Source: Gari tellinella
Taxonomy: Eukaryota; Mollusca; Bivalvia; Cardiida; Psammobiidae
Length of the DNA stretch: 64,000 bases
Reading direction: 5' to 3'
NCBI GenBank assembly: GCA_922989275.2
Contig: OV277870.1
Span: 59,917,079 to 59,981,078, forward strand
Made by a program: the position numbers and the translations under genes
Shown: positions 10,641 to 21,447 of the stretch, one piece after another
Layout of the letters: each line of letters starts with the position of its first letter
Numbering within the stretch: the stretch's first letter is position 1
The notes under the pieces: generated by a model
What the model saw: only the letters and a program-made list of their open reading frames with translations
Told to the model about the DNA's origin: nothing
Databases searched by the model: none

Positions 10641-11548
10641 GGTTACCAGGTGAGCGATTTAGGGCCATAGTGGCCCTTGTTTACAAATCCGGATAGATAA
10701 AGGTATTTTCTACAAGTTACCAAATTCTCTCTTGCTTTCTCGGTCATTTAACCTGTAAATCACGCGTCATAATCCCCGCTGGGTGCCTCAATTGCGTAGA
10801 TTACGTGACTAGATAGGTGGTTTATTCCGAAGCTGTCAGAGGTGATTTACAACTTTTACCGTATTAAAATCGTTATTTTATTATGATTGGCTTTGTTAAT
10901 TTGGGGCGGAGTTTAACGAAATGGTTGATCATAAGCTGGGTCATGTTATTTGTTGAAAAAGAAGGTCTTAGTTGAATATTGGGCGGTCACGAGAGCCTAA
11001 TTGACACATCAGTCAGTTAATTGGAGTTTCCGGCATTACATAATTTGAAGCAAGCGGCATTTTTGAACTCCCCTAACTTTCGCTGTGGGGGTTCAATTTT
11101 CGTGCGGTTTGAAGCAGATGAAAGGGTATTATCTCCCCGAGGGAACCGTGTCTCAGAAATTGTATAAGTAGCTCCAGTGGTCCGTTATATAGCGTTACGT
11201 AATAGTGGTCGACTTTAAACCGTAAAAAATCTTTGATGTTACATAACAAAGGTTTGAAGCGGTATTTTAAAAATCTGAGACACGGATCCCTAGATATGTT
11301 TATAAAGAGTATTTTGGGCAATTTTAATCATGTTACAAATAAAGATGGCTTTGATATCGTTGTTTGAATTTTTTTTTAAATGTTCTTATAAAATCGTAAA
11401 AAATTAAAATATTTTTTGTAAATTGGCATATTCTGATGGGATGTGTACCATTTTCATCGTCAGCTATAAAATTGGGGGGAAAATCATCAATCACGACAAT
11501 AAATTAGAAAAATCCGCTTGCAGTATTGATCGTCAACAGCTACCTTAA

Positions 11549-12337
11549 GGATGTCGGCCTGTCTTTTTGAGCATTATGAAATTTCCGAAAAAATTAAGTT
11601 TTATGTCCTATTCGTAGTTTACAGCATACACCGTTTTCATAGGTAGGTTGCATTTTGTTACATCAAATTTCATTTCAATTTCTCAGAATATAAACATGAA
11701 ATTTTCATGGTAGTACAGTTTCAGTATAAATTATGGATAATTCAATAGATCAAATGATATTTTTTTGAAAAAAAATTTTTTTGGTAAAAATACACCAAAA
11801 AGTGAAAAAATGAGAAAAAAATGGATTTTTTAATAAAATGGTATATATCTTTTTTAAAAGATCATTATTTGATATTTCACTAACACTTTATGTTTACAAG
11901 GCTAAAATCAACAAACAAAAAATTTGGTAATTAGTTTTCTACAATTTGTAGGGCAATTTTCACTGTGCCTTATTCTCCCATTATAAAAAAGTGGGTGGGG
12001 TAAAATTTACTCCTTTCCGGTGAAATCAAACATTTTTATTTTGGATCTTGACAAAACATTATTTTCAGGGTTTATTCTTACTATGGTAATATAAATTAGG
12101 ATACTTTTTGTACAAATAGTTTGTTTAAATAAAGATTGAAAAACCGTAGTACAAAAAAGTAGGAGTTTTAGAGAAGCTTCAATTTTAGGGGGGTAGCCTT
12201 GAAAAATCTCAAATTGTGAAAAAGAAAGGTCTGGTACCCCCATTTTTTCACCAGTTTTGTCATAGAAACTGATTTTACTGTCTGTATGCAAAGTTTGAAG
12301 AATTTGGTAATTACTTTCCAAAGGTGCACCTACCCCC
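11549..12337. mobile_element. TE2: second TTAA-flanked insert in B2
   Basis: Lies between TTAA sites 11545-11548 and 12338-12341. Ends GGATGTCGGCC and GTGCACCTACCCCC are only weakly inverted. It shares AAGTGGGTGGGGTAAA with element K. The 124-residue minus-strand frame crosses into the hairpin and is not credible. Confidence 0.45.
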
Positions 12338-12450
12338 TTAAAGAAGGCTGAAAGTAAAGCAGAATACGCCCTAAGGCGCATTTACTTTCAACTTCTTTAA
12401 GAAGTCAATTATCTTCAATACTAGAAATAGACTATCAGGTAAAGGGTTAA

Positions 12451-12766
12451 TGCACGTTAATTTCAAATCATTGACTGTATTTGTATGTACCTGATGGTAT
12501 GTTTGTATTTCATGGCATTTGTTCAATTTGTAATCTTCTCTTATCACAAACTGCACAATTTCCAAATTGTTGCAGGTTTCCCTAATTCCCATTGTTTAGT
12601 CGGAATGCTGATTGAAGTGGGATTTTTTGTTGATTCTGTTTAGAATCTGAAATCTCGGTACACTTGTTCTTTTGTTTCTAAAACCAGCTAGAAGTGATTA
12701 ATGTAAGTTAGTCTAGATACTTCTAGCTGTTAGTTAGATTATACTTATTTTAGTTTGCCTATAATA
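12451..12766. other. No feature recognised
   Basis: AT-rich DNA after the B2 right TTAA; no repeat or gene identified. Confidence 0.4.
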
Positions 12767-12966
12767 AACCCTTTACTCACTAGAGTGTTTCTAGTTTTGA
12801 AAACATTTATTCACTAAAAGGAGATTGAAAGGCATATTAAGGCACATTTTGCCTTTACTCTCAGCCTGAATTTAGCTACCATGTGTTAGAATAAAGAAAA
12901 CATTTCTTATAATTTATATTCATGATTGTTTTCATTGGAACTATTTTGTCTGTTGTATTATCTTGG
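12767..12966. mobile_element. Family B copy, decayed, cut by G4
   Basis: AAACCCTTTACTCAC start, CTAGTTTTGAAAAC, a much-mutated hairpin (12833-12880) and the GGAACTATTTTG tract. The right end is not found beyond G4. Confidence 0.5.
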
Positions 12967-13364
12967 TTTTTAGCTCACCTGAGCTAGCTCAGGGTGAGCT
13001 TTTGCAATCCTTGAATGTCCGGCGTCCGTCGTGCGTCGTGCGGCGTCAACAATTTTAGTGTTTACACTCTAGAGGCCACAATATTTATTCAATCTTTCTC
13101 AAACTTGCTCAGATGGTATATTGCCATAAGAGTTCGGATGAGTTCGATTATGGCTGAAATCTGACAATTAGGTCATGAGTTATCAACCTTTGAATTGCTG
13201 AAAATGCCATATTTATCAGTGTTTACACTCTAGAGGCCACAATATTTACCCAATCTTTCTAAACTTGAATGGATTTAGAATAAAAATGGTGAAATTCAAA
13301 GGTAAAGCTATCAGGCTTCATTACAAATGGTGAGCGATATCAGGGCCTTCAGGCCCTCTTGTAT
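12967..13364 (+). mobile_element. G4, short Helentron-like element
   Basis: TTTTTAGCTCACCTGAGC start and GGTGAGCGATATC, hairpin AGGGCCTTCAGGCCCT, CTTGT end. Two internal units begin GTGTTTACACTCTAGAGGCC at 13059 and 13219 (about 160 bp apart). The compact size makes it a useful type copy. Confidence 0.75.
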
Positions 13365-13589
13365 TATTAGTGTTTTCTCCTGACCTGTCAGAGCTTTTTT
13401 AGATTGGAACATTCTAAAATTTAAAAGGGATGATCACCGTACTCGTTGATTTCCGTACAGTCAGACAAGGATAGGGAAAGCTGTATTTATTGTGCGTAAT
13501 GTACAGTAGAGAAGACATTATTTCCCGAATAAACGCAAACACAATGCACTAAACTGTAGAAAATTAATTTTATCTTTTTAATCTGAGTG

Positions 13590-13656
13590 GCAAACAGATT
13601 GGAGCCTGATCAGACGCCGGGTTACCCGGCGTCTGATCTGGCTCCAACCTGTTTGC
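13590..13656. mobile_element. Family A hairpin, near-perfect
   Basis: GGCAAACAGATTGGAGCC arm, tip CAGACGCCGGGTTACCCGGCGTCTG, complementary arm. The loop is essentially GTTA. Confidence 0.75.
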
Positions 13657-14001
13657 AATGGACATAATAGTTTTTAGCATAAACATGTTTATTGAGAATG
13701 AATAACATATCAGTAAAACTAAGCGCTGCTGTCTCGTGCTGCACAAGGATCGTGCTTATCTCAAGTAGGAAAGTGTACGACTATATAGATCCGATGTTAC
13801 CTTGCTTACCTATTTACCATTATTAACTATTCTGTTCTAAAAAAAATAACTATGACAGGTCAGAAAAATCGGACAATATATGCCCAATATTCAACACCTT
13901 CTGTATACAATTAATCTGTGCACAGTGCAGTGAGCATCAATGAGGTAGTTATATAGAGGATATTCAATTCCTTTGGATTGATATGAAAAATATATCACGA
14001 G

Positions 14002-14072
14002 AATGGGTTGTTTGTTATCTGGTTAAAAAACGAGTCCCCAGGATGAGTTTTTAACCAGATAACAACCCATTT
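14002..14072. repeat. 28-bp-arm palindrome of another type
   Basis: Arms AATGGGTTGTTTGTTATCTG.. and ..CAGATAACAACCCATT enclose GAGTCCCCAGGATGA. One bulged base. Not related to the A-E hairpins. Confidence 0.75.
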
Positions 14073-14139
14073 GAGCGTTTCGAGCGTTACTATAAATAAA
14101 CGGGATTTCCCATACGTCACACTTCAGGGAATGGCGCGT

Positions 14140-14324
14140 GAAAGTAAATACTCGCTATAACGACCATGCTAATTGATTAAATAATAGAGAGGTGACAGCT
14201 TAAAGCAAGGTGCTTTCTAAAGGAGCTTTCTGTTTCACTGTCACCTTGCTTTAAGCGGTCACCTACCGTAAACACCCTAATACTAAACATAATTTAGTGG
14301 TCGTAATAGAGAGGTTTTACTGTA
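14140..14324. mobile_element. Family E TA-flanked MITE with decayed left end
   Basis: Right end GTGGTCGTAATAGAGAGG then TTTTACTGTA. The left end survives as CTCGCTATAACGACCA. Hairpin 14197-14270 (GCTTAAAGCAAGG..CACCTTGCTTTAAGC) has lost part of its left arm. Pogo/mariner-like termini (inference). Confidence 0.7.
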
Positions 14325-14470
14325 GTTCCGAACTTCCGACTACACAGTAAACGTTCTTTTCCCATTACACAAGGTACATGGGTAATACGGAATTTTCAAT
14401 CCGTCAAGGTGTATTTGTTCGATAAAATACAGAAATATTTCGGTCAGAACAGTGGTAGGTATATAATAAA

Positions 14471-14830
14471 TAGTGATCTCTGGAAGGAATGCTGACTGTT
14501 AACTGACCTAGTGTTTAAATAATACTCATCACATTTGCAAACAGTGTAGACCATGATCAGAGGGCTCCTATAGAGGTAGCTATAGTGATCTCTGGAAGGA
14601 AAGATGGCTGTTAACTGACCTAGAGTTTAAATAATACTCATTACATTTGCAAACAGTGTAGACCATGATAAGAGGGCTCCTATAGGAGCCCTCTGATCAG
14701 GGTCTACACTGTTTGCTAATTTAGACGACTATTTATTAAACTACCCATAATTCCAAGTAGACTGGTTCATGTATTGGTTACTAAAATTATCCACAAGGGA
14801 ACATAATATCCCAAAAGAGTTCAATGTTTA
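14471..14830. mobile_element. Family C element with 112-bp duplication at the hairpin tip
   Basis: TAGTGATCTCTGGAAGG..GCAAACAGTGTAGACC occurs at 14471 and again at 14583. The first copy stops at the hairpin apex (CTCCTATAG, 14573); the second has the full hairpin (14649-14715). The body with GACTGGTTCATG follows. Confidence 0.75.
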
Positions 14831-15256
14831 ATACAAGATTGACTGTATTTCCATGTACTGAGTCTGTTCAGTGACAGTTAGATGAAGTAGTGTGAAGATC
14901 TCAATACACAGAGGACGGCTCAGGCCAGAAAACAATAGCTGGCAGTACTGTCATAAAAACCTAAGAGTTCTTACCATGTAAAGTATTATGGTTATAGAAG
15001 ACTTTTAGAAGGTAGACAAAACAGTCATGATATAGGCAGGTGTTAGATCCTTCACTACATTGCATATTTCTAGTTTTGAAGAGAGATAACCACATAATGC
15101 AGGTTAAACATAAAGCAGAATGCGCCTTAAGGTGGTTCGACAGCGGGCGGGCCGCATTTCGAGTTCCGGAAATGCTGATGACTTTCACCTGATCTTTGCG
15201 GCACGTGCTTATAGTAGAAAATGTAGATAAAGAAAAGTTTGAACTGCTTCAGTGTC

Positions 15257-15330
15257 TTCTCTGTTAGCTCAGTTGATACGGTGATTGACTTGCAATCCAA
15301 ATGTTCTAGGTTCGATTCCCATTCGCTTCA
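15257..15330 (+). other. tRNA-Ala-like module inside L1
   Basis: A-box-like TTAGCTCAGTTGATACGG (15264-15281), anticodon-loop-like CTTGCAA (anticodon TGC) and a perfect B box GGTTCGATTCC (15309-15319). The acceptor stem pairs poorly. Likely a pol III promoter module or SINE head, not a functional tRNA. Confidence 0.5.
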
Positions 15331-15561
15331 AAACTTTTTTAGCTCACCTGAGCACCAAGTGCTCAAGGTGAGCTTTTGTGGTCGGTCTTTGTCCGGCGTC
15401 GTGCGTCATTCGTCGTGTGTCAACAATTTCTTCAAACATCTTCTTCTTAAAAACTACTGGTCTGATTGCAACCGAACTTCATAGAAATGTTCCTTGGGTC
15501 AAGCTCTTTCAAAGTTGTTCAAAGAATTTGAAACAATGCAGAACTCTGGTTGCCATGGCAA

Positions 15562-16517
15562 CCAAAGTGAAAAAATAAGGAAATCTTAAAAAATCTTCTT
15601 GTCTGAAACCACAAGAGCCAGAGCTTAGATATTTGGCACATAGCATCATCTATAGGTCCTCTATCAAAGTTGTTCAAATTTTGCCCCTGGGGTTAAAATT
15701 GGCCCCGCCCCGGGGGTCACCATTTTACATAGAGTTATATAGTGAAATGTTCAAACATCTTTTTCTCTGAAACCAATATGACCAGAGCTTTGATATTTGG
15801 CATGGTATAACTTCTAGAGGTATTTGACATATATTGTTGAATTGGTTCCGGTCCGTTGCATATCTGGGTCACCGGAGCTAAAAATAGATTTTTTTACCAT
15901 GAGAACTTAAAAAATCTTCTTGTCTGAAACCATAGTACACTAAGCTTAGATATTTTGCACATAGCATCGTCTACAGATCCTCTATCAAATTTGTTCAAAT
16001 TTTGTCCCTGGGGTCAAAATTGGCCCACCCCGGGGATCACAGTTTTACATAGAGTTATTTAGTGAAATGTTCAAACATCTTTTTCTCTGGAACCAATATG
16101 ACCAGAGCTTTGATATTTGGCATGGTATAACTTCTAGAAGTCCTTCACATATATTGTTGAATTGGTTCCGGTCCGTTGCATATCTGGGTCACCGGAGCTA
16201 AAAATAGATTTTTTCAATGAAAACTTAAAAAATCTTCTTGTCTGAAACCATAGTACACTGAGTTTAGATATTTTGCACATAGCATATTCTACAGGCCCTC
16301 TATCAAAGTTGTTCAAATTTTGTCCCTGGGGTCAAAATTGGCCCCGCCCCGGAGGTCACCGTTTTACATAGAGTTACATAGGGAAATGGTCAAACATCTT
16401 TTACTCAGAAACCAATATGGCCAGAGCTTTGATATTTGGCATGATGTAACTTTTAGAGGTCCTTCACATATATTGATGAATTGGTTCTGGTCTGTTGCAT
16501 ATCTGGGTCACCGAAGC
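15562..16517 (+). repeat. About 320-bp tandem units of G5
   Basis: The AAAAATAGATTTTTT marker occurs near 15880 and 16200, and resumes after K at 17465. Each unit has GGGGTCAAAATTGGCCC and ATCTGGGTCACCGGAGC. Confidence 0.8.
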
Positions 16518-16521
16518 TTAA

Positions 16522-17463
16522 GGGTGTATCAATGTCATGAGCCTTTTTTTCAAAGTATTAAACTTTTTTTCTATCATTGGTTTTTTGGAAGAGCTATTTG
16601 TGATGAATGAAAAAATGAAAAAAAATATATATGGTGGTGTCCTTTTTTTTGAGCTACAGCGATTTGAAAAAGGTATGTCAAATTTGGAATTTTTTCTTCA
16701 AATTTTACCCATTCAGAGTACAAGCTTCAGTAAAATCTATTTCAAAACAAAACAAAAATGTTAATTTGGGTTTTCTTTATTTATTTCATGTCCATGGTGG
16801 TATTTTCACATATGTAAACTAAATTTAGACAAAACAGGCACCAGGTTTGAACAATATGGATCCTTGAATATCAAAAGTATGCTTTATATAGGGCATGATT
16901 TTATTAGATTTTTTATTTTATGAAAAAAAAGTAGAAAAGTTTGAAAATGAAATAGTTCTAGTATTAAACTTTTTCCTATATTCTACCAGATGATAGCCCA
17001 TACTAAGGCAGTTCAAAATATGAAAAGAAATTGAAAGGTCAGTGTTGAAAATTTTGAGTTATTAAAGTAAAAAGAGTTATCGTCCCTTACAAAATTTACA
17101 AAAAAGTACCATATCGATGCTATTTAGAGCTTTATAAATCTCACATTTGGTGCCTTTTTTATCTTAAATTAGATTTTGTATGAAGAAATACTACCATAGA
17201 TAGGAAATAAATAACACAAAACCAAATTATCATATTTGTTTTCATTTAAAATGGGTTTTATTGAAGAGGGCTGTTTGAAAAGGACAAAATAAGAGGAAGT
17301 GGGTGGGGTAAATTTTAAATGGCCGTAGAGCCAACTGTTGTTCACCAAAATGTACACTTTTTCTATTTTTTCATTCATCTTAAATAGCTCTTCAATACAA
17401 AACCATCATAGAGTGTTTTCAATTACTTTGAAATGTTCCCAAATTCATGACATTGAAACACCC
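16522..17463. mobile_element. K: 942-bp fold-back element in G5
   Basis: TTAA flanks at 16518-16521 and 17464-17467. Ends GGGTGTATCAATGTCATGA and TCATGACATTGAAACACCC. The two halves are imperfect inverted copies throughout (GAAGAGCTATTT..ATGAATGAAAAAAT near both ends; the TTATTTATTTC..CCATGGTGGTAT block further in). TTAA with GGG ends fits Kolobok-like elements (inference). Confidence 0.7.
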
Positions 17464-17992
17464 TTAAAATAGATTTTTTCCAATGAAAACTTCAAAAATC
17501 TTTTTGTCTGAAACCATAGTACACTGAGTTTAGATATTTTTCACATATCATCGTCTACAGGTCCTCTATCTTAGTTGTTCAAATTTTGCCCCTAGGGTCA
17601 AAATTCGCCCCGCCCTGGGGGTCACCTTTTACAAATCTTCTTTTCTGAAATCACGCAACCCATCCTAGTGTCACCATGGTCAGGTGAGCGATCAAGGGCC
17701 ATTCTGGCCCTCTTGTTTTTAACAAATCGTCCGATTTTAGTGACTAGTCAATCCATAACGCAGTGATCAAAGGACAGGCTATGTTTAGTCACGTAATAAT
17801 GAATAATATCAGATGCGAGTATAGTCATGTGACAGCTAAATTTGTGAGGATTATAGCCTATATGACAGATGGCAGCTTAACAAAGGACAACACACCCTGT
17901 CGACTTATTAGGCAGCTCTTTTAGAGCTACTACGATTTAGATGAGAGGCCATTTCCGGGCGTTGATAGAGGCCACAAAAAACATGGCAGAAC

Positions 17993-18047
17993 GGTGAGTC
18001 AGGTTTCGATTTTGCTTCAAAACAGTATTTTTTCTGCTTTTTTCTAG
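17993..18047 (+). other. Candidate 55-bp intron in the N left arm
   Basis: GTGAGT donor after ATGGCAGAACG, polypyrimidine tract TTTTTTCTGCTTTTTT, CTAG acceptor. It reads inward. Mirrored in the right arm at 20509-20562 on the minus strand. Confidence 0.4.
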
Positions 18048-18475
18048 AAATCGGGGAATGTAGTTCCACGTAAAAATGTCCACTTGATGAATCAGTTATC
18101 ATCGTATGCTCCATTATTGCGATGTGGCGCCCCAATTTCATTCGGCGCAAACGTAACACGATCATTTTCAAACCGAAAGTGGTCAAAACATCAACATTTA
18201 TGTACAAAATGTGCAATGCACGAATTTATTCTGCATCTAACGCAGCTTTAAGATGCACACAGAAATCGGGGAATGTAGTTCCACGTAAAAATGTCCACTT
18301 GATGAATCAGTTATCATCGTATGCTCCATTATTGCGATGTGGCGCCCCAATTTCATTCGGCGCAAACGTAACACGATCATTTTCAAACCGAAAGTGGTCA
18401 AAACATCAACATTTATGTACAAAATGTGCAATGCACGAATTTATTCTGCATCTAACGCAGCTTTAAGATGCACAC
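18046..18475 (+). repeat. Exact 215-bp tandem duplication in the N left arm
   Basis: Units 18046-18260 and 18261-18475 appear identical. The right arm has a single copy, so the duplication is recent. It begins at the candidate splice acceptor AG. Confidence 0.9.
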
Positions 18476-19352
18476 GAACACTATTGGCTGTTTGGTATAC
18501 TTTATGTGAATCGGAACACGCAACATTGAATATTATGGGCTAATTTTCTAAAAGAGGTGTCTTCGAGGCTATTAGGTGCCTGATAGGAGCCGAGCAACCT
18601 ACTAAGAGGAGGGTTACTGTTGAACAGATTTAGGACTGATATTGTCAAAAATTGCTATATTTCATCGAAATGATTTGAAGTGAGGTGCCAATGAATAATA
18701 CGGCTTTATATAATCTTAATTCAAACTTTAAATGCAATGAAACGGATATAAAGAGGTCTGATTGTTAGCAAATTGGAACATGAACAATTTTCTGATTAGC
18801 AAAATGAAACTTTTACACAAAAAATAGAATCAACAACCCTTCCACGGCTCAAAAATCAAGCACTTAAAACGTTACATATAGTTATTATAGCTTACGTCAA
18901 GAGGAAGGGACTTTTGTCGCAACGAGTTGTATTTGGGAGGTTAACAAACCACGGAATTTCACGGACTCACGTATCTCGGAAATCTAAATAAAACATGAAA
19001 AAAAACACAACCGGAAATCTATTTTTAGAATTAACAAACCACGGAAATATGTTCGGAAATTTAAAAAATAAAACACCTGGAAATCTGATCGGAAATTGAC
19101 GTCGCGTTATTATGACAATCGCCTCTATCGATACCAGACGTTGATCATTTATTTTTAAACCACCAATGTAACAAGGTGGTACCTTTTGAAAGCGTGATCA
19201 CCTATGTCATGTATTCAAAATCAGTATATGACGTAGTTTCCGCATTCTAGAGTGAAAAGGTATCCGCCTTATACACAAACCCACATCATCGGACTGATTT
19301 TACATGCAGAATGTAGGTTGCGGTTTAGATTAGCGTAATGCCTTGTTAAGCT

Positions 19353-19577
19353 TTAATAAATGTCAATATTTAAAATGTCTTTGTATTCTGTTCGAAAACT
19401 ATCATCTGAGCTATCGTTCATATCTATGTCACAAAATGAGTCCTCAGAATACAGATATGTGTCACCGTCTAAACAAGTTGGAAGTGTTTGTTTCTCTGGA
19501 ATCGCCGTTAGGTGACTGTTTGTTGGTATGTCTGCAGTCTTGTCAAATAACATTCTTCTTGTTTTTGAGTTATTTGT
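19353..19577 (-). pseudogene. Acidic frame inside N, possible transposase remnant
   Basis: A minus-strand frame, open upstream of its ATG to about 19577, rich in D, E and S (YSEDSFCDIDMNDSSDD). No domain recognised. It could be a downstream exon of the candidate gene at 19641-19825, but the splice phase I tried does not fit. Confidence 0.2.
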
Positions 19578-19640
19578 GCTGGAATCAATTTAGATATTTG
19601 GGACAAAAATCGAACACTCTTTCAATCTGGTGAGTATTTA

Positions 19641-19825
19641 CTGGCACTTCTGATATCTTGAATTGTCCTTTTAATCTTCGCTGCTGGGGTACTACTTAGT
19701 GGAATATTTGATTTAGAATATGAGTATTTGATTTGAGCGTTGTAGCTGTGTCTATGATGTGCATATCCATGTTTCTTCTTCGCCAGGAACAGGCATTTTC
19801 TTCTAATACCACGAAACACACCCAT
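19641..19825 (-). pseudogene. Candidate basic N-terminal exon inside N
   Basis: On the minus strand a strong acceptor (TTTTCCTTTCGTTTCAG) directly precedes ATG; the frame begins MGVFRGIRRKCLFLAKKKHG and is K/R-rich, like a nuclear-localising N terminus. A GTAAAT donor lies at about 19640. Catalytic parts are absent, so N seems a deletion derivative. Function not established. Confidence 0.3.
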
Positions 19826-20508
19826 CTGAAACGAAAGGAAAATGAAAGTGGTCTACTGCGTCTATGACATTTTTCATGGATTGTTAGTCATTTATGTATT
19901 TGAGAAGTTGTTGAATCCCACTTGTGTACAAAAAAGTACATATTTAAAGTATAGTTTCCATCTATTTGCTAATTAGAAAATTGTTCATGTTTAAATTTTC
20001 TAACAATCATACCTCTTTATATCCGTTTCATTGCATTTAAAGCTTGATATAAGATTATATAAAGCCGTATTATTCCTTGGAACCTCACTTGAAATCATGT
20101 CAGGTCATGATTTCGATGAAATATAGCAAGTTTTGACAATATCAGTCCTAAATCTGTTCAACAGAAACCCTCCTCTTAGTAGGTTGCTCGGCTCCTATCA
20201 GGCACCTCATAGCCTCGAAGGCACCTCTTTTAGAAAATTAGCCCATAATATTCAATGTTGCGTGTTCCGATTCACATAAAGTATACCAAACAGTCAATAG
20301 TGTTCGTGTCTGCGTTAGATACATGATAAATTCGTGCATTGCACTTTTATGTACCTAAATGTTGGTGTTTTGACCACTTTCGGTTTGAAAATGATCGTGT
20401 TACGTTTGCGCCGAATGAAATTGGGGCGCCACATCGCAATAATGGAGCATACGATGATAACTAATTCATCAAGTCGACATTTTTACGTGGAACTACATTC
20501 CCCGATTT

Positions 20509-20562
20509 CTAGAAAAAAGCAGAAAAAATACTGTTTTGAAGCAAAATCGAAACTTGACTCAC
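20509..20562 (-). other. Candidate intron in the N right arm
   Basis: Mirror of 17993-18047: GTGAGT donor after ATGGCAGAAAG and a CTAG acceptor on the minus strand. Conserved in both arms. Confidence 0.4.
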
Positions 20563-20950
20563 CTTTCTGCCATGTTTTTTGTGGCCTCTATCAACGCCCG
20601 GAAATGGCCTCTCAACTAAATCGTAGTAGCTCTAAAAGAGCTGCCTAATAAGTCGACAGGGTGTGACAAAGGTAATGCTAAAAGATAGATCCTAAAGGAG
20701 CTTTTATGCATTACTTTTGTTATGCATTAAACAGCCACTTGCCTTTAAAGATCTACAGGCTACCGTATTCAATGGTCCCTTATTACAGGTTTGACTTAAG
20801 GTATCATTTAGAGCTGACGGCATTTTAAAGTTGAACTCAAGGGAGGTTACTCGTTTTGTGTTAACATTTTGCCAGAATTTCAGGAAATCATGTATAAAAT
20901 GCAAATTCCACTGTAGATTTTCATTAAATTTTTGTGACTAGTAGAAATAA

Positions 20951-21180
20951 ACAGAAGATCAAGCCTGTTTCTAAAATGAAGGAACAATTCTAAAGAAGAG
21001 TTGGTCCAGAAATCTACTTATAAATATACAGAGAAATAAGAAGATTTGAGAAGCAACTAGAAGAGGTCTAAACAGAAGATCAAGCCTGTTTCTAAAATGA
21101 AGGAACAATTCTAAAGAAGATTTGGTCCACAAATCTACTTATAAATATACAGAGAAACAAGAAGATTTGAGAAGCAACTC
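20951..21180 (+). repeat. 121-bp tandem pair in the ribozyme element
   Basis: ACAGAAGATCAAGCCTG begins at 20951 and again at 21072; about 110 bp match closely (GGAACAATTCTAAAGAAGA, ATACAGAGAAA). Confidence 0.9.
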
Positions 21181-21266
21181 CAGTCAAGGTCAATTGCTAA
21201 GTATGGATAAGATAGGACATGCTTAGGACTGCAAAACAGCAGCCATAGCAACAGATGACATCATGA

Positions 21267-21274
21267 TGACGTCA
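21267..21274. promoter_or_regulatory. CRE-like site TGACGTCA
   Basis: Perfect cAMP-response-element palindrome, 27 bp before a second one, in a run of GATGACATCA-like repeats upstream of the TATA box. Confidence 0.55.
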
Positions 21275-21293
21275 TGACATCAACTCGACGTTG

Positions 21294-21301
21294 TGACGTC
21301 A
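21294..21301. promoter_or_regulatory. Second CRE-like site TGACGTCA
   Basis: Perfect palindrome 122 bp upstream of the TATA box. Pairing with the first site suggests a bZIP-responsive element promoter (inference). Confidence 0.55.
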
Positions 21302-21422
21302 TGATGTTGAAACCACATCAACCGATGACATCATAATGACTGTCATCATCAAAAGCTGTGTAAATAACACATGCTTAGAAACCATGATGCCAAACAAAGG
21401 TCACATGGTAGCAACCCTCAGG

Positions 21423-21430
21423 TATAAAAG
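21423..21430 (+). promoter_or_regulatory. TATA box TATAAAAG
   Basis: Canonical TATA element; initiation 25-30 bp downstream would fall just before or at the hammerhead 5' strand (21448). Confidence 0.55.
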
Positions 21431-21447
21431 TGAGATGCCACAATGGG

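Larger units (their letters stand above)
9520..10683 (+). mobile_element. G3, Helentron-like element with 145-bp repeats
   Basis: TTTTTAGCTCACCTGGCAC start with a hairpin, GTCTGTC microsatellite (interrupted by J1), six 145-bp repeats, then CCAGGTGAGCGATTT, hairpin AGGGCCATAGTGGCCCT and TGTT. It sits in a T-rich target. Confidence 0.7.
9477..11544. mobile_element. TE1: TTAA-flanked insert in B2
   Basis: Bordered by TTAA at 9473-9476 and 11545-11548. Ends GGTAGCATTTACCG and CGTCAACAGCTACC are imperfect inverted repeats (about 10 of 14). G3 fills 9520-10683; the remaining right part (10684-11544) shows no gene. Superfamily unknown. Confidence 0.55.
9341..12450. mobile_element. B2: family B element split by TE1 and TE2
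   Basis: Left half 9341-9476 (CCCTTTCCCCTATAGAAGCG..GATAGCTTAA) and right half 12342-12450 (AGAAGGCTGAAAG..GGTAAAGGGTTAA) together make one B element. The break is at the TTAA at the hairpin base, now filled by two consecutive TTAA-flanked inserts. Confidence 0.75.
15335..17717 (+). mobile_element. G5, long Helentron-like element
   Basis: Inserted in an L1 T-run. Starts TTTTTTAGCTCACCTGAGCAC and ends GGTCAGGTGAGCGATCAA, hairpin GGGCCATTCTGGCCC, TCTTGTT. The interior has roughly 320-bp repeats (next entry) and the nested K element. G6 is a close relative without K. Confidence 0.75.
17891..20665. mobile_element. N: element with long terminal inverted repeats
   Basis: Perfect terminal CACACCCTGTCGAC/GTCGACAGGGTGTG. 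The arms stay inverted for roughly 700 bp from the ends (left 17891-18790 including a duplication, right 19970-20665). ACAA is duplicated at 17887-17890 and 20666-20669. CAC ends with a 4-bp duplication fit Chapaev-type (CMC) transposons; this is inference. Confidence 0.7.
17871..20758. mobile_element. Hairpin interrupted by element N
   Basis: GGCAGCTTAACAAAGGACAA (to 17890) continues after N as AGGTAATGC..ATCCTAAAGGAGC..GCATTACTTTTGTTATGC. It is the AAAGTAATGCAG-type hairpin seen solo at 28999 and 31549. Confidence 0.6.

Noticed and set aside
12007..12381. 124-residue minus-strand frame
   Set aside because: It runs from a B hairpin into TE2, two separate elements joined by insertion.
15257..15330. 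Functional tRNA-Ala gene
   Set aside because: Boxes A and B are good, but the acceptor stem does not pair and the copy in L2 is disrupted; treated as a tRNA-like module.
6068..17310. AGTGGGTGGGG string recurring near 6068, 8786, 11991 and 17297
   Set aside because: Short motif; only the TE2 and K occurrences extend further, so a general regulatory role is not supported.
17908..18466. Frames of 64-114 residues in the arms of element N, repeated at 20334-20648
   Set aside because: They are repeated only because the arms and the 215-bp unit are repeated; they read across the candidate intron and have no recognisable domain.
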